Below are positions 1 through 11,055 of a stretch of 64,000 nt of DNA, one piece after another. The notes under the pieces were generated by a model. That model had not been told where the DNA came from. It worked only from the letters and a program-made list of their open reading frames with translations, and made no database searches. A program made the translations under genes and the position numbers. Positions within the stretch are counted from its first letter, which is position 1; each line of letters begins with the position of its first letter. Source of the DNA: Liquidambar formosana (lineage: Eukaryota > Streptophyta > Magnoliopsida > Saxifragales > Altingiaceae); NCBI GenBank assembly GCA_039720395.1, contig CM077831.1:2515001-2579000 (forward strand), given 5' to 3'.

Positions 1-236
1 AAGGATACGTGGCAAGAGGAGTTGATAGCTTCACAAACATGGCACCCGAGAACGAAGGGAACCGGGGTCAAGGCTAGGCCAATCAGAAAAGGCAAGGATA
101 CATCGACCTATCATTCAAATGCAATTGCGCACACAATGCAATAAAGTAAGCACACATTCAAGCATATGCAAGATATTGATTTTAATTTAAGTAATTAAAT
201 TAGCCCATATAAATTACTTGAGTCTAGTCCACTAAT
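1..236 (-). mobile_element. Element E: 5' leader of a truncated Tat-type retrotransposon
   Basis: On the minus strand this matches, with divergence, the leader that follows the primer site in element A (49,545-49,770), including the block around a cacacaatgcaataaa motif. It is therefore the internal 5' end of an outer element whose gag-pol would lie to the left of the window. One reading frame shared with the A and B leaders stays open here despite an in-frame three-base length difference. No other gene is visible. Confidence 0.75.
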
Positions 237-255
237 CCCTAGCAGAGTCGCCAGA
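237..255 (-). other. Primer binding site of element E
   Basis: The minus strand reads TCTGGCGACTCTGCTAGGG directly beside the LTR end. It is close to the TGGCGACTCC.CTGGGGA sites of A and B and to the tRNA-Arg-type primer site known from Ogre/Tat elements. The tRNA identity is recalled from the family and was not checked against a tRNA set. Confidence 0.7.
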
Positions 256-256
256 C

Positions 257-455
257 TGTGAACTATGGGTTTCGATCCGGGAGGAGGAAGGAAGAACCCT
301 TTCTTTTAAAAAGACTTGTAGATATTTAAATTAATAAAAATCTGGTTTTTAAAAGGTTCACAAAAACATAACAAACAAGGAGCCACCACCTCATTTTTTA
401 CGGAAAAAAGGAAAACCTTCAAAATAGTTTTAAAAGGAAACCTTTGAAAACAAAC
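257..455 (-). mobile_element. Element E: LTR stub, cut by insertion of D
   Basis: It starts with TGTGAAC next to the primer site and holds a ggagccaccacctcattttt block, the counterpart of the ggagtcgccacctta block at the same place in the A and D LTRs. The LTR breaks off at 455 where D begins. The rest of E's LTR should lie beyond the right edge of the window, so the target duplication cannot be tested. Confidence 0.65.
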
Positions 456-2917
456 TGTGGACCCTGGAAAGTTGGCGCCCACGTGGGGGTTTGAAAAAAA
501 GGAAAGGAAAGGAGTCGCCACCTTATTTTTTTAAAGGAAATAAGGAAAACCCTAAAATGTTTTATTTTCCAAAACAAGTGACTCCATGCTTAAAATGGTA
601 AGCGAAAGATCTTTTGGAAATCAAAGATGGTGGATTTGGAGGCTAAGTTACGATATGAGAAGGTTCTAAGCAAAGCCTATAAGCACCCATATCGCCCTAA
701 ACGGTCTCTTAACTTAATTGGGCTAAATCAAAGTCTTAAACACTCAAGAAATAGCAATTATCATCACAAGGCAGCATGCATATCATCCATTCATTCATCC
801 ACACAATCAAATAAATCAAAGAAAATAGAAAAGAGAAATAGGGGGATAGGAAATCTAGGATACTTAGTATCCTAGGGCGGACTTGAACCTCACGAAGAGC
901 GCCTACGTACCATGTATGGAAATACATGGATCAAAGTCCACATAGTTCGAATGGGGAATAGGGTTAAACCCTAATAGAGGCCTATGGTAAACCCTAAATT
1001 TCCTTTCATAAGATAATAGAGTTTCCAAAGATAAATGATTCTCAAAAGATCTTTAGAAAATATGGAATTTGTTAAAGATAGAAACTTTGATTTAAAAGGC
1101 ATTTTTTTTTTATGAATGGAAACTATAGGAATTACCATATCCCTCTATTAGGGAATAATCCTAGGAGGGAGAAAAAGAAAGTTTCAAGGAAAGGAAAGAA
1201 AGGTGAATTAGGGCACCTTCATACCCAACTTACCTTAAGCAAAAGCAACCTATCAAAATAACCACCCTATTGCATAGGGTAGTTACCTTATTTGCAAGAT
1301 TTCATCTCGCAATAGCCAAAATAACCACCCCACATTGGTGGGGTAGTTGCACCTGTTGTACCTGTCAAGCACCTGCAATTTGCATGCAAAACATACCAAA
1401 AATACCAACCAACAAACCTAGTTTCTAATCAAGCAATTATCATGCTTAAACATAGGCTAACACATGCTCAAAACTCATCATTAAAGCCATTAAACAGATC
1501 TGGACAGAATTGAAATAGAGCTTAAAATCAACCATAAATCATGTAAACAACATGAATCATAAGCTAACTAAAACCCTAATTCAACCCTATATGCAATGAC
1601 ATGCAAAAAACCCTAAAACCAACTAATATGAATGCAAAAACATCATAGTTATCTAATATGTAGCACATATATAGCAACTATGAAGAAAAACTAAAGAGGA
1701 ACCCTAAGCTATCATGCTATATGCAACTTTCCTAAAACAAGGATGAATGAAACCCTAGAATCACACTAGTGCATAAAATCCCATGAAATCACTTTAAACC
1801 ATGCAAAACAGAATATGAACAGCATTCAATCCATGCATATTAACCAATAGAATGATTTTCACATGATAAAAACTTAGGCTTTCACATGAAATAATGCTAT
1901 TCTAAGCATAAACTCAATTTCAGCACAAGAGAAACCCTAGAATCCCAAATATGCAGTAAATCACATAGAATAACACTCTAGCATGCTAAACAGCCCATAA
2001 ACATTATCCTAATCATGCATACTAACTAATAGAAGTAGCAAAACACAATAAAAACACAAGCTTTAATATGCAAAAGAGTTATTTCATGCAGAAAACCAAT
2101 TTCAGCACTAAGGAAACCCTAGAATCCCAAACATGCAGTAAATCACATGGAATAACATTTTAGCATACTAAACAGCCCATGAATATCATCCTAAACATGC
2201 ATACTAGCCATTAGATCATTAAAACATGATAGAAACATAAACTTGAACATGAAATAATGCTATCCTATGCAAAAAACCCTAGAAAAGACCCTAGAAACCC
2301 TAAAAACACATCTACTCATAAAATCACATAAAATAACATCATATTATGCAAATCCAGCCATAAACCTTATTCTAATCATGTATTTTAAGCATTAAAAGCA
2401 TCAACACATGATAAAAACATAAGCTTTGAACATGAAACAATGTTATTCTATGCAAAAAACCCTAATTTCTAAGAAAAGAGAAAGAGGGAGAGGTATACCT
2501 ATGGTGGCTGCTGTAGGGAGTCCTCCTTCTCTTATGCATTGCTGGGAATTCCTTCCTTCAAGCCTTCAAGCGAAACTCCAGCCCTCCTTCAAGCTTTCTC
2601 TCTCACTCTCTCACTTTAAGTTTAGGTTAAACTTCCCTAAGGATGGCTGTCATAGCCTCCAAGTCTCACACATGCCTTTCCCTTCAGAAAATTCCCTCCC
2701 CTATTGCTGAAATATAAGGGGGTATTTATAGGGATTGAGGGGAAACCCTCAATGGTTGGGATTAAAACCCTAGGTATTGATCCAAGGGCTCTTAGAGGTT
2801 CCCTTGGGGCTCAAGTAGGTCAAATAGGGCTGAAAATAGGGTTAAATGGCGGCTGGAGGCGAGCAAATCCGAGGAAATAGGAAGGGAGCCGCGTCAAGAC
2901 TCAAAAAAGGAAAGTGG

Positions 2918-2997
2918 CTCAGGTGACCACCTGGGGCTGGGCGGCTAGCAGCTTGGGCCCAGGCGGCTAGCCACCCAGGCCTGGGTGGTCACCCGAG
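2918..2997. promoter_or_regulatory. GC-rich palindrome module, D LTR copy
   Basis: The outer arms are CTCAGGTGACCACC and GGTGGTCACCCGAG, one pair away from perfect. The interior holds GGCTAGC/GCTAGCC-type arms around a GGGCCC core. It lies 188 bp upstream of the LTR TATA box in the LTR's own direction. See the finding on the nine copies. Confidence 0.75.
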
Positions 2998-3222
2998 GCC
3001 CTATCAGCTTATGCCCATTTTTGACCCCTTCGACTTCCAAATGTGTTTCAGGGCTCAAATCAACTCTGATTTTGACGAAACGAAAGCCAGAACGACCGTG
3101 TTTCGAAGCGGAATGTAATTTAAGTCACTTGAGGGCAAGAAACCCTAGCCATGGCTGCATGGTTAGGTCCTACAAAGGCTGTTAACCGCTATGCACCACC
3201 ATCGCTTAGCTTAGGTATGCAC

Positions 3223-3227
3223 ATAGG
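3223..3227. repeat. Target-site duplication ATAGG, left copy (element A)
   Basis: ATAGG precedes TGTGGAC at 3228 and recurs at 52,877-52,881 straight after the other end of A. Removing A rejoins a D LTR that reads ATAGGGTTGCACC, as in the intact A LTR (ATAGGGTCGCAC near 5823). Confidence 0.9.
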
Positions 3228-3643
3228 TGTGGACCCCAAAAAGTGGGCCCACAAGGATTTAACAGAAAATAGGTTTGAAAAAAGAAAAAGGAGTCGCCAC
3301 CTTATTTTTTAAAGGAAATAAGGAAAACCCTAAAAAAATAGTTTTGTTTTAGGAAAACAAAAGATTGACTCCATATTTAAAAATGGTAAGGCAAATGATC
3401 TTTTGGAAACCAAAGAAATCGGGGATTCGGAGGCTAAGTTACGATATGGGAAGGTTCTAGGCAAAGCCTATAGGCACCCATATCGCCCTAAACAGTCTCT
3501 TAATTTAATTGGGCTAAATCAAAGTCTTAATCACACACAAATCAACAATTATCATCACAAGACAGCATGCATATCATTCATTCATTCATCCATATAATCA
3601 AGTAAATCAAAGAAAAACAAAAAAAGAAAGAGGGGAGAGAAAA

Positions 3644-3740
3644 CCTAGGATACTTAGTATCCTAGGGCGGACTTGAACCTCACGAAGAGTGCCTACGTAC
3701 CATGTATGGAAATACATGGATCAAAGTCCACGTAGTTCGA
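3644..3740 (-). other. Conserved multi-stem block of the Tat LTRs (A 3' LTR copy)
   Basis: A 23-bp palindrome has arms CCTAGGATACT and AGTATCCTAGG. An outer pair GGACTT (3669-3674) and AAGTCC (3724-3729) encloses an 8-bp hairpin CCATGTAT/ATACATGG with a four-base loop (3700-3719) and a smaller CTC/GAG hairpin. The minus strand also reads GGTTCAAGTCC, which resembles a tRNA B box. The same arrangement occurs in the otherwise diverged B and F LTRs. Confidence 0.6.
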
Positions 3741-5320
3741 AAGGGAATAGGGTTATAACCTAATAGAGGCCTATGGTAAACCCTAAGTTTCCTTTCAAGT
3801 AAAACATGGTAAGTTTCCAAAAGTAAATGATTCTTCAAAAGGTCTTTAGGAAATATGGAATTTTATAAAGATAGAAACTTTGATTTAAAAAGTATTTTTT
3901 AATGAAAGGAAACTATAAGGATTGCCATGTTCCCCTATCAGGAAATAACCCTAGGAGGGAGAAAGGGAAAGTTTCAAGGAAAGGAAAGAAGGGTGAATTG
4001 GGGCACCCTCATACCCTACTTACCTTTAAGCAAAAGCAACCTGTCAAAATAACCACCTATTGCATAGGGTAATTATCTTATTTGCAAGATTTCATCTTGC
4101 AATAGCCAAAATAACCATCCCACATTAGTAGGGGAGTTGCACTTGTTGTACCTATCAAAGCACCTGCAATTTGCATGCAAAACATACTAAGAATACCAAC
4201 CAACCAAGCTAGGTTCCAATCAAGCAATTATCATGCTTAAACATAGGCTAACACTTGCTCAAAACTCATCATTAAAGCCATTAAACAGTTCTGGACAGAA
4301 TTGAAATAGAGCTTAAAATCAACCATAAATCATGCAAACAACATGAATCATAAGCTAACTAAAACCCTAATTCAGCCCTTTATGCAATGACATGCAAAAA
4401 CCAAACTAATATGAATGCAAAAACATCATAGTGACCTAATATGGAACACATACGCAGCAACTATGAAGAAGAAACAAAGAAAAATCCTAAGCTATCATGC
4501 TATATGCAACTTTCCTAAAACAAGGATGAATGAAACCCTAGAATCGCACTAGTGCATAAAATCCCATGAAATCACTCTAAACCATGCAAAACAGAATATG
4601 AACAGCATTCAATCCATGCATATTAACCAATAGAATGATCCACACATGATAAAGACATAGGCTTTCACATAAAATAATGCTATTCTAAGCATAAACTCAA
4701 TTTCAGCACAAGAGAAATCCTAGAATCTCAACTATACAGTAAATCACATGGGATAATACCCTAGCATACTAAACAGCCCATAAACATCATCCTAATCATG
4801 CATACTAACTCATAGAAGTAGCAAGACATGATAAAAACATATGCTTTAGCATGAAATCATAGCTATTCAATGCAAGACCCTAGAACAAACTCTGGAAACC
4901 CTAAAAAAACACAACTACACATAAAATCACATGGAATAACATTATATCATGCAAATCCAGCCACAAACATTATTATAATCATGTATTCTAAGCATTAGCA
5001 GCATCAACACATGATAAAAACATTAACTTGGACATGAAATTATGCTATTCTATGCAAAACCCTAGTTTGAATGAAAGAGAGAAAGGGGAAGAGGTATACC
5101 TATGGTGGCTGCTATAGAGAGTCCTCCTCCTCTTATGCACTGCTGGGAATTCCTTCCTTCAAGCCTTCAAGCCCAACTCCAACCCTCCTTCAAGCTTTCT
5201 CTCTCACTCTCTCACTCAAAGTTTAGCTTAAACTACCCTAAGGATAGCTGCCATAGCCTCCAAGTCTCACACATGCCTCATCCTTCCGAAATTCCCCCCA
5301 ATTCCTGAAGTATAAGGGGG

Positions 5321-5328
5321 TATTTATA
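5321..5328 (-). promoter_or_regulatory. LTR TATA box (A 3' LTR)
   Basis: The minus strand reads TATAAATA, at the same place as in D (2723-2730), A right (51,895-51,902) and F (61,527-61,534). The palindrome module begins about 190 bp upstream in each of these four. Confidence 0.65.
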
Positions 5329-5515
5329 GGGTTTGAGGGAAAACCCTCAATGGTTGGGATTAAAACCCTAGGTATTGATCCAAGGGCTCTTAGAGGTTCC
5401 CTTGGGGCTCAAGTAGGTCAAATAGGGCTGAAATTAGGGTTAAATGGCGGCTGGAGGCGAGCAAATCCGAGGAAATAGGGAGGGAGCCACGTCAAAACTC
5501 AAAAAAGGAAAGTGG

Positions 5516-5595
5516 CTCGGGTGACCACCTGCGGCTGGGTGGCTAGCAGCCTGGGCCCAGGCGGCTAGCCGCCCAGGCTTGGGTGGTCACCCGAG
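5516..5595. promoter_or_regulatory. GC-rich palindrome module, A 3' LTR copy
   Basis: The outer arms CTCGGGTGACCACC (5516-5529) and GGTGGTCACCCGAG (5582-5595) are a perfect 14-bp inverted repeat. Inside are GGCTAGC/GCTAGCC and a perfect central GCCTGGGCCCAGGC (5549-5562). The GC content contrasts sharply with the AT-rich LTR. Confidence 0.8.
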
Positions 5596-6302
5596 GCCAT
5601 GTCATCCTCAGCCCAATTTTGACCCTTTCGGCTTCTAAATGTGTTTCAGGGTTCAAATTAACTCCGATTTTGACGAAACGAAAGCCAAAACGACCGTGTT
5701 TCGAAGGGGAATGTAATTTGAGTCACTTGAGAGCAAGAAACCCTAGCCATGGCTGCATGGTTGGGTCCTATAAAGGTGGTTAACCGCTATGCCTCACCAT
5801 CGCTTAGCTTAGGTATGCACATAGGGTCGCACTGAATGCTTTCCAATTCGAAATTCAACCTCCCTAAACTCATTTGGGGATGAAATTAAGACTAATCAAG
5901 GTCAAATAAGTAGTCATAGAGTGAAAATCATGAACCAATTCGGGCTAACCCGAAATAGGTCTCTTAGCCAACCTGAGCCTTATTGAGCCATTCTAATCCC
6001 GAACCATCAATTCATCGAATTGAACCCATAAATACCTCAAATGCAACCATATGAACTCCAATTGGCAACTTGGAGATCATTTCAAGGTTAAATGGAAAGT
6101 TTGTGGCTTAAAGGACGATTATGCCCCTCAAGTCACAAAAGTTCTTATTAGCCCTCAAGATCAACTCCAAATCGAACCAAAATTCATACACATCATCCTT
6201 AGGACCCTAGAAACTCAATGCAGAAGACTAGACTCAAAAAGGAAACAAAAAGACACATGAAATGACAAACCCTAGCTAAGGTGGCAAAAATGGGGTGTGA
6301 CG

Positions 6303-6346
6303 GAAGCCCCTCATTGGTGAGCAAGTTTCACTTGCGAACCAATGAC
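6303..6346 (-). other. Conserved hairpin and polypurine-like site before the A 3' LTR
   Basis: Arms CATTGGT (6312-6318) and ACCAATG (6338-6344), then an internal loop, then CAAGT/ACTTG (6322-6326, 6330-6334). Between hairpin and LTR the minus strand reads GAGGGGCTTC, the likely polypurine primer site, although its purine run is short. D (53,368-53,400) and B (31,941-31,973) keep the same fold at the same place. Confidence 0.6.
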
Positions 6347-6526
6347 CAAAAGAACAACCCATTTTTGCCCGGGGAGTTGATTTCATCAACACCCACTGGG
6401 GAAAAGAGAGTGATCATACCATTGAATTCTTCGAATTCATCATACACAAGCACAAAGGTACTCCTCATAAGTTCTACAGAACTCTTCATACTGTATACCA
6501 GTTTCACTGGGAGGACAAGATAAAAT

Positions 6527-6845
6527 ATCCACAGGTTACATCGAAGTACATTCGATGAAAGGTCTTCTCATACTACACCAATGGCTCTGGTGAATAATAC
6601 GAGGTATCCATAGCTTACATCGAATCTGCGTTCGATGAAAGGTCTTCCTATACTACACCAATGGCTCTGGTGAATAATACGAGCTATCCATAGCTTACAC
6701 CAAATCTGCGTTCGATGAAAGGTCTTCCCATACTATGCCAATGGCTCTGGCAAATAATACGAGGTATCCATAGCTTACACCGAATCTGCGTTCGATGAAA
6801 GGTCTTCCCATACTACGCCAATGGCTCTGGCAAATAATATGAGGT
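6527..6845. repeat. A 3' UTR hairpin array 1 (about 80-bp units)
   Basis: There are about four units. Each contains a hairpin of the CATCGAA/TTCGATG type and a second hairpin with constant seven-base loop ATGGCTC. The second stem is CACCA/TGGTG (6656-6660, 6668-6672) in one unit and TGCCA/TGGCA (6736-6740, 6748-6752) in the next, so both sides changed together. Element D has the same array at 53,575-53,912. Confidence 0.8.
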
Positions 6846-7580
6846 AAAACTATGCCATCAAGGCTATCTCAAAACATGAGAAAGATACATCCTTCTCATA
6901 TTCAAATCATCAAGGTTATCATGTAACACAAGAGAGATCGCGTCCCTTTTATGTTCAAACCATCAAGGTTATCATTTAAATATCAAGGTAATCACATAAC
7001 ACGAGAAAGATCACGTCTTTCTCGTGCTCAAATCATCAAGGTAAACACATACCACGGGAAAGATTGCATCTTTCGAACTATCAAGGCAAACATGTGACAT
7101 GAGAAAGATTGCATTCTTCTCATATCAAAATTCTCAAGGTGAACACATAGTGTGAGAAAGATCATGTCCTTCTCATATACAAAACATCAAGGTAAACACA
7201 TATCATGGGAAAGATTGCATCTTTCAAGCTATCAAGGTAAGTACATAACATGAGAAAGATTGCATCTTTCTTATGTTAAACTCTCAAGGTGAACACATAA
7301 CATGAGAAAGATCGCGTCCTTCCCATATTCAAACCATCAAGGCAAACACAAATCATGGGAAAGATTGCATCTTTCAAGCTACCAAGGTAAGCACATAACA
7401 TGAGAAAGATTGCATCTTTCTCATGTTAAACTCTCAAGGTGAACACATAACATGAGAAAGATCGCGTCCTTCCCATATTCAAACCATTAAGGCAAACACA
7501 AATCATGGGAAAGATTCCATCTTTCAAGCTACCAAGGTAAGCACATAACATGAGAAAGATTGCATCTTTCTGTCACTAAG
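6846..7580. repeat. A 3' UTR hairpin array 2 (about 60-bp units)
   Basis: Roughly a dozen units of the form ATCAAGG..AACACATA.. followed by a hairpin. The best is TAACATGAGAAAGAT / ATCTTTCTCATGTTA around loop TGC (7396-7428), 15 pairs without a mismatch. Another is CACGAGAAAGA / TCTTTCTCGTG (7000-7026), where a T-A pair of the first is replaced by C-G. No coding frame runs through it. Confidence 0.8.
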
Positions 7581-8018
7581 TCATCAAGACAAAGGCAAGC
7601 TTTTACTTACCAACACTCAACAAGTTCACCAGATCATCTCACATGGAGGCTATTCATGCCTCAACTCTAACATTAACTCACATAGGAGACACATTCATCT
7701 CATGAAAGCAATCATTCACATGCATATAGGGAAGGTATATTTATCCCAAATGACAACGAATCATGGTGACCTAGGAGGGAGTTCATCCCAAATGATCAAA
7801 AACCATATGCATAGAGAGGGTTGTTCAACCCTATTTGCATGCCATGCCCACACAAGGGCCACCAATGCAACTCATTTCAAAAACATTTCATGTCAAACAA
7901 TATTAAGGTATTCACTCATTTTTCAACTCAAAACAAGCTTGATATTGCATCTCAAAGAAGGTTCAAAAGCGCGAAAAGGCGAGCAAAGGCCAAACGAGCG
8001 AAGCGGAGCGAGCAAGGG
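7581..8018. other. Spacer between hairpin array and PMD promoter in A
   Basis: It is conserved in order with D 54,231-54,663 (tcatgaaagcaatcattcac block). The small open frames here are not preserved between the copies. It ends in a GC-richer stretch with gcgaaaaggcgagcaaagg leading into the palindrome module. I see no gene. Confidence 0.5.
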
Positions 8019-8096
8019 GGGTGACCACCTGGCTACAGGTGGGTTGCCGCCCAAGCCCAGGCGGCTTGCCGCCCCAGGCTGGGCAGTTACCCGAGG
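8019..8096. promoter_or_regulatory. GC-rich palindrome module upstream of the PMD gene in A
   Basis: A GTGACCACCT arm opens it, GGCTGGGCAGTTACCCGAGG closes it, and GCCGCCC/AGGCGGC-type arms lie inside. It is more decayed than the LTR copies. It sits 297 bp before the PMD start codon; the D copy sits 297 bp before its own. Confidence 0.65.
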
Positions 8097-8392
8097 CTGG
8101 TGCTGCCCAGTTTGAGGGTTTTTAAACCCTTAACCCTCATTTGATGCACACACACACCCAATTTCGAAAATTGAGAGTTTCTCTCTCTAGAAACTCATTC
8201 CATCTTCTCCAAACACTCACACACACATTCTCATTCAAAGTTTCACTTTCAATTCAAGTTGTGTGCATGAAATAGCATCAAGAACAAGCCATTCAACAAC
8301 AAAAACAAGCATCAATCATCAATTTGCAAGATCAAATTCATCATCTTTCTTATCAAACCCATTTTTCTCACATACAAGCTCAACCATCATCA

Positions 8393-11055
8393 ATGGCTTC
8401 TAGCAATGATTCCAACATCAAGTATCCATACTATGTGATCAAGAATACATACAAGGCACCAATCTATGATGAATCCCAAGACAAGGTGTTGCTTGAACCC
8501 AATAAGCATCTCTCATACCTCCATTCCCAATATGAGGTTAGTTCTTCCCAACTTAACATGTTTATCTTGAAATCTTGATTTCTATTGGATAAAATGCATT
8601 CCCATGATCTTCTTTTGATTGTTTCTATCATTGTTAAGCCAAGTTCATTGATTTGGCAAGGATTGAATGTGCAAAAAGCTTGTTTCCCAATGCTTGAGAA
8701 AAGATGCCCACCAAGTGTTTGATAAAATGCCAAAGAGACAAGAACATGTTCAATTCTTGTCAAATCAATAGGTTTGCATTGTAGTGTAAAGTCAAATGGT
8801 CTTGGCAAGGATTTGGTATGCAAAATCTTTCATTTCAATGCTTAAAAACAAGTTACACACCAATTGTTCGATAAAATGCCCGAAAGGCAAAACCATGTTC
8901 AATCCTTACAAAATCAATGAATTTGAATACACAAAGTTATGGGCATTCATTCCTAATTCATTTCATGAATTAAAACCCATGTTTTAAGACTTTTGGAAAG
9001 ACTTTTTTGAAATCAATTATCAATGTATGCCCAATATCTCTATGTTTTCAATGCTAACTCAATACACAATTCTTTGACATAGCCCGATTTCTAAAGTCTC
9101 CGTACAAGGACATCAATGAAGGGGCTCATCTCATGGTGGAGACATATGGAACATGCCCAACCACGTGCTCGCAAGATAATAAAGAAGGCGGGTTTTGGGC
9201 CCTTCCTAGATGCTCTATGGAACGAGCAATGGGATAAGCAAGCATTGTTTGCCTTGACAGAGCTATAGTGGGACACCACCAACACTTTCCATTTTAGCTT
9301 CGGGGAGATGACCATGACCCCTAAGGATTTCACCATGATAACTAGGTTGAGATTGAAAGGCAAGCGCTTGGAATACTATGAAAATGCCAACATGGATCAG
9401 AACTACATAGTAGCTCTACTCGGGGTGGAAGCGGGGTTAAGCCCGAAAGGTGTGCGCCGTACTTAGCTCTACAACACCTTTGCCATTGTGGAAGAGAGTG
9501 AGGGGACGGATCCCCAATACATTGTGAGAGCTTTCCTGCTCTACATGATTTCATGTACCTTCTTTGCAGGCACCAATAACATGGCTGGACTAGAGTTGCT
9601 AGCCAGCATGGAAGATGTGAACAAAATCGAGAGATATAATTGGGGTGGGGCTGCTTTTGCGACCATATATCGCTCCATGACTGACTTGTCCCGAGGAGTT
9701 GCAAAGAACTTTGGGGGACTTCCTTTCGTTTGGGAGGTAACAAAGAACATTCAATTCTCTATTATTTCCCGAAACTTAACACATACATGATTTCTTCTAT
9801 TTCTTTGATTTTCCACAGATATGGTACTAAGAGTACCTGAACATGTGCCGCCCAACTCTTGCCAGTGATGCCATGTCATGGCCCATCCTTCAGAATTACG
9901 CTCCATCTTGCTTGGCTACAAAAGCCTCCAACCGACATGATTATGCCCATGCAAGGGCACATCTTGCCAGCTTGACTGCTGATATGGTAAAATCTTTCTT
10001 TCTCTTTTTATCTTTTTATCTTTTTTTTCTCATTTCTCATTTTAAACTCAGCAGGTGGAATGGGATCCATGGAGGCTATGGGAGCATAGGCTACCCAAGA
10101 AGTACTCTTCTTGTTTGGAATTGACAAGCAAAAGGGTCCTCTTTGAAGGCCCCACAGGTAGATGCTGGTAACTTGGGGAGCGAGTCCTGAGACAAGTCCA
10201 CGGAAACATGAATGCAGTTGTGACACCTTCCATGCCACCAAAGAACATGAGGCATACTAACCACCTGGTGGGGGATGAACTAGAAGAGGCTCTGAAGGGT
10301 TGGGATACTGAGGGATTCACCTCTCCTCGCATAGAATACACTGCCTTCTGTTGACAATATCTGATGAATCCTAGGGTCACAGGCCTCCCACCTCAAGGGG
10401 TGAGCTCCCCAAACTCTTAAACTCTTTTTAAGATCATAAGAAAGACTCCACTTGACATGCATTTGAATTTCAGGGTCGACGGACAAGGGGACACAGCTCG
10501 ACAGTTGGATCTGCTACAGGGATGACTTACAATGACGAGGATGATGACCTTAAAGGAAATCAACCTCCACCCCTCCCACAACTAAATTGGTATGTGAACT
10601 TGTGCAGTGGGACAAAATTTGTGGAGACTGATATTACCCATCCACCATTCGATGAATATCCCAAGATCGACCCATATTATGAGAATGTGAGTTCTAAACT
10701 TGTACATTCTTGAAATTGGATTCTTTCATTATTATTAACCATGTTCATACTTTCCTAGGTTCCACGGGAGTACGCCCAGGAATGCATTGAACTCAATGAA
10801 GGATTGAGGAGGGATCTTGTGCGAATGAGTTTAGAGAACTCAATTCTAGAAGCACGCTTGAATCCCCAAGTAAGTGATCATCTTTATCAACTGTCAACTA
10901 GGATTGGCACCATTACCCTACTAACTCATTATCTTTTTTTGCAACAGGCATCATCATCTCGTCCACCACAGGATATGCCCCCTTCTAGAGCACCTCGTTC
11001 AAGTCATGATGGAGCTGGGCCAAGTCGAAAGAGAAGGCTCATGGGAAATCATTGA
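8393..11055 (+). pseudogene. Seven-exon plant mobile domain (PMD) gene carried antisense in element A, decayed
   Basis: Predicted exons: 8393-8536, 9083-9736, 9819-9986, 10055-10399, 10474-10686, 10759-10869, 10948-11055. Every exon is a multiple of three, every intron is phase 0 and GT-AG, and the sum is 580 codons. Exon 2 gives the PMD signature (W-W near the start, a GE-MT-TPKDF motif, then YNWGGAA..YRSM); exons 5-7 give an acidic/proline region and a short basic tail (KRRLM). PMD proteins (MAIN/MAIL and transposon-linked relatives) act in the nucleus in silencing and genome stability; the role inside a retroelement is unknown. Exons 1-6 have the same lengths in D, while introns 1, 3 and 4 differ. 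A is broken by six in-frame stops: 9092, 9266, 9464, 9828, 10169, 10352. The start is the first ATG in the conserved frame. Confidence 0.82.

Larger units (their letters stand above)
456..3227 (-). repeat. Element D 3' LTR, first part
   Basis: It begins TGTGGACCC and matches the A LTRs (3,228-6,302) throughout. On the minus strand it holds a TATA box (plus-strand tatttata, 2723-2730), the GC-rich palindrome 2918-2997, a conserved multi-stem block (about 856-950), and an A-rich leader with four degenerate units of about 170-182 bp (starts near 1750, 1932, 2114, 2284). It stops at ATAGG (3223-3227), the target duplication of A, and continues at 52,882. No protein-coding gene is visible. Confidence 0.85.
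3228..6302 (-). repeat. Element A 3' LTR
   Basis: It runs from TGTGGAC to GTGTGACG; the outermost base differs from the GTGTGACA end of the other LTR. Minus-strand landmarks: TATA box (5321-5328 as tatttata), GC-rich palindrome 5516-5595, and the conserved multi-stem block 3644-3740. No protein-coding gene is visible. The small open frames in it recur in the partner LTR because the two are near-identical. Confidence 0.92.

Noticed and set aside
456..3227. Host gene upstream region or promoter at the left edge
   Set aside because: The whole stretch aligns with the A LTRs, so it is LTR sequence.
3669..3679. tRNA gene suggested by GGTTCAAGTCC
   Set aside because: No acceptor stem, anticodon arm or A box at the right spacing, so only the B-box-like motif remains.
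5102..5308. Short proteins MVAAIESPPPLMHCW... in the LTRs (also near 2503 and 51,676)
   Set aside because: They lie on the strand opposite to LTR transcription, across the region just downstream of the TATA box, and are shared only because the LTRs are copies.
8537..9082. A separate gene in PMD intron 1 (short frames on both strands)
   Set aside because: The sequence and length are not preserved in D (546 against 498 bp), and it contains repeated gcttgagaa/gttcaatcctt segments typical of intron sequence.
9342..9743. Minus-strand frames across PMD exon 2 (also 56,141-56,350)
   Set aside because: They are mirror frames of the plus-strand exon, with no independent conservation or domain.
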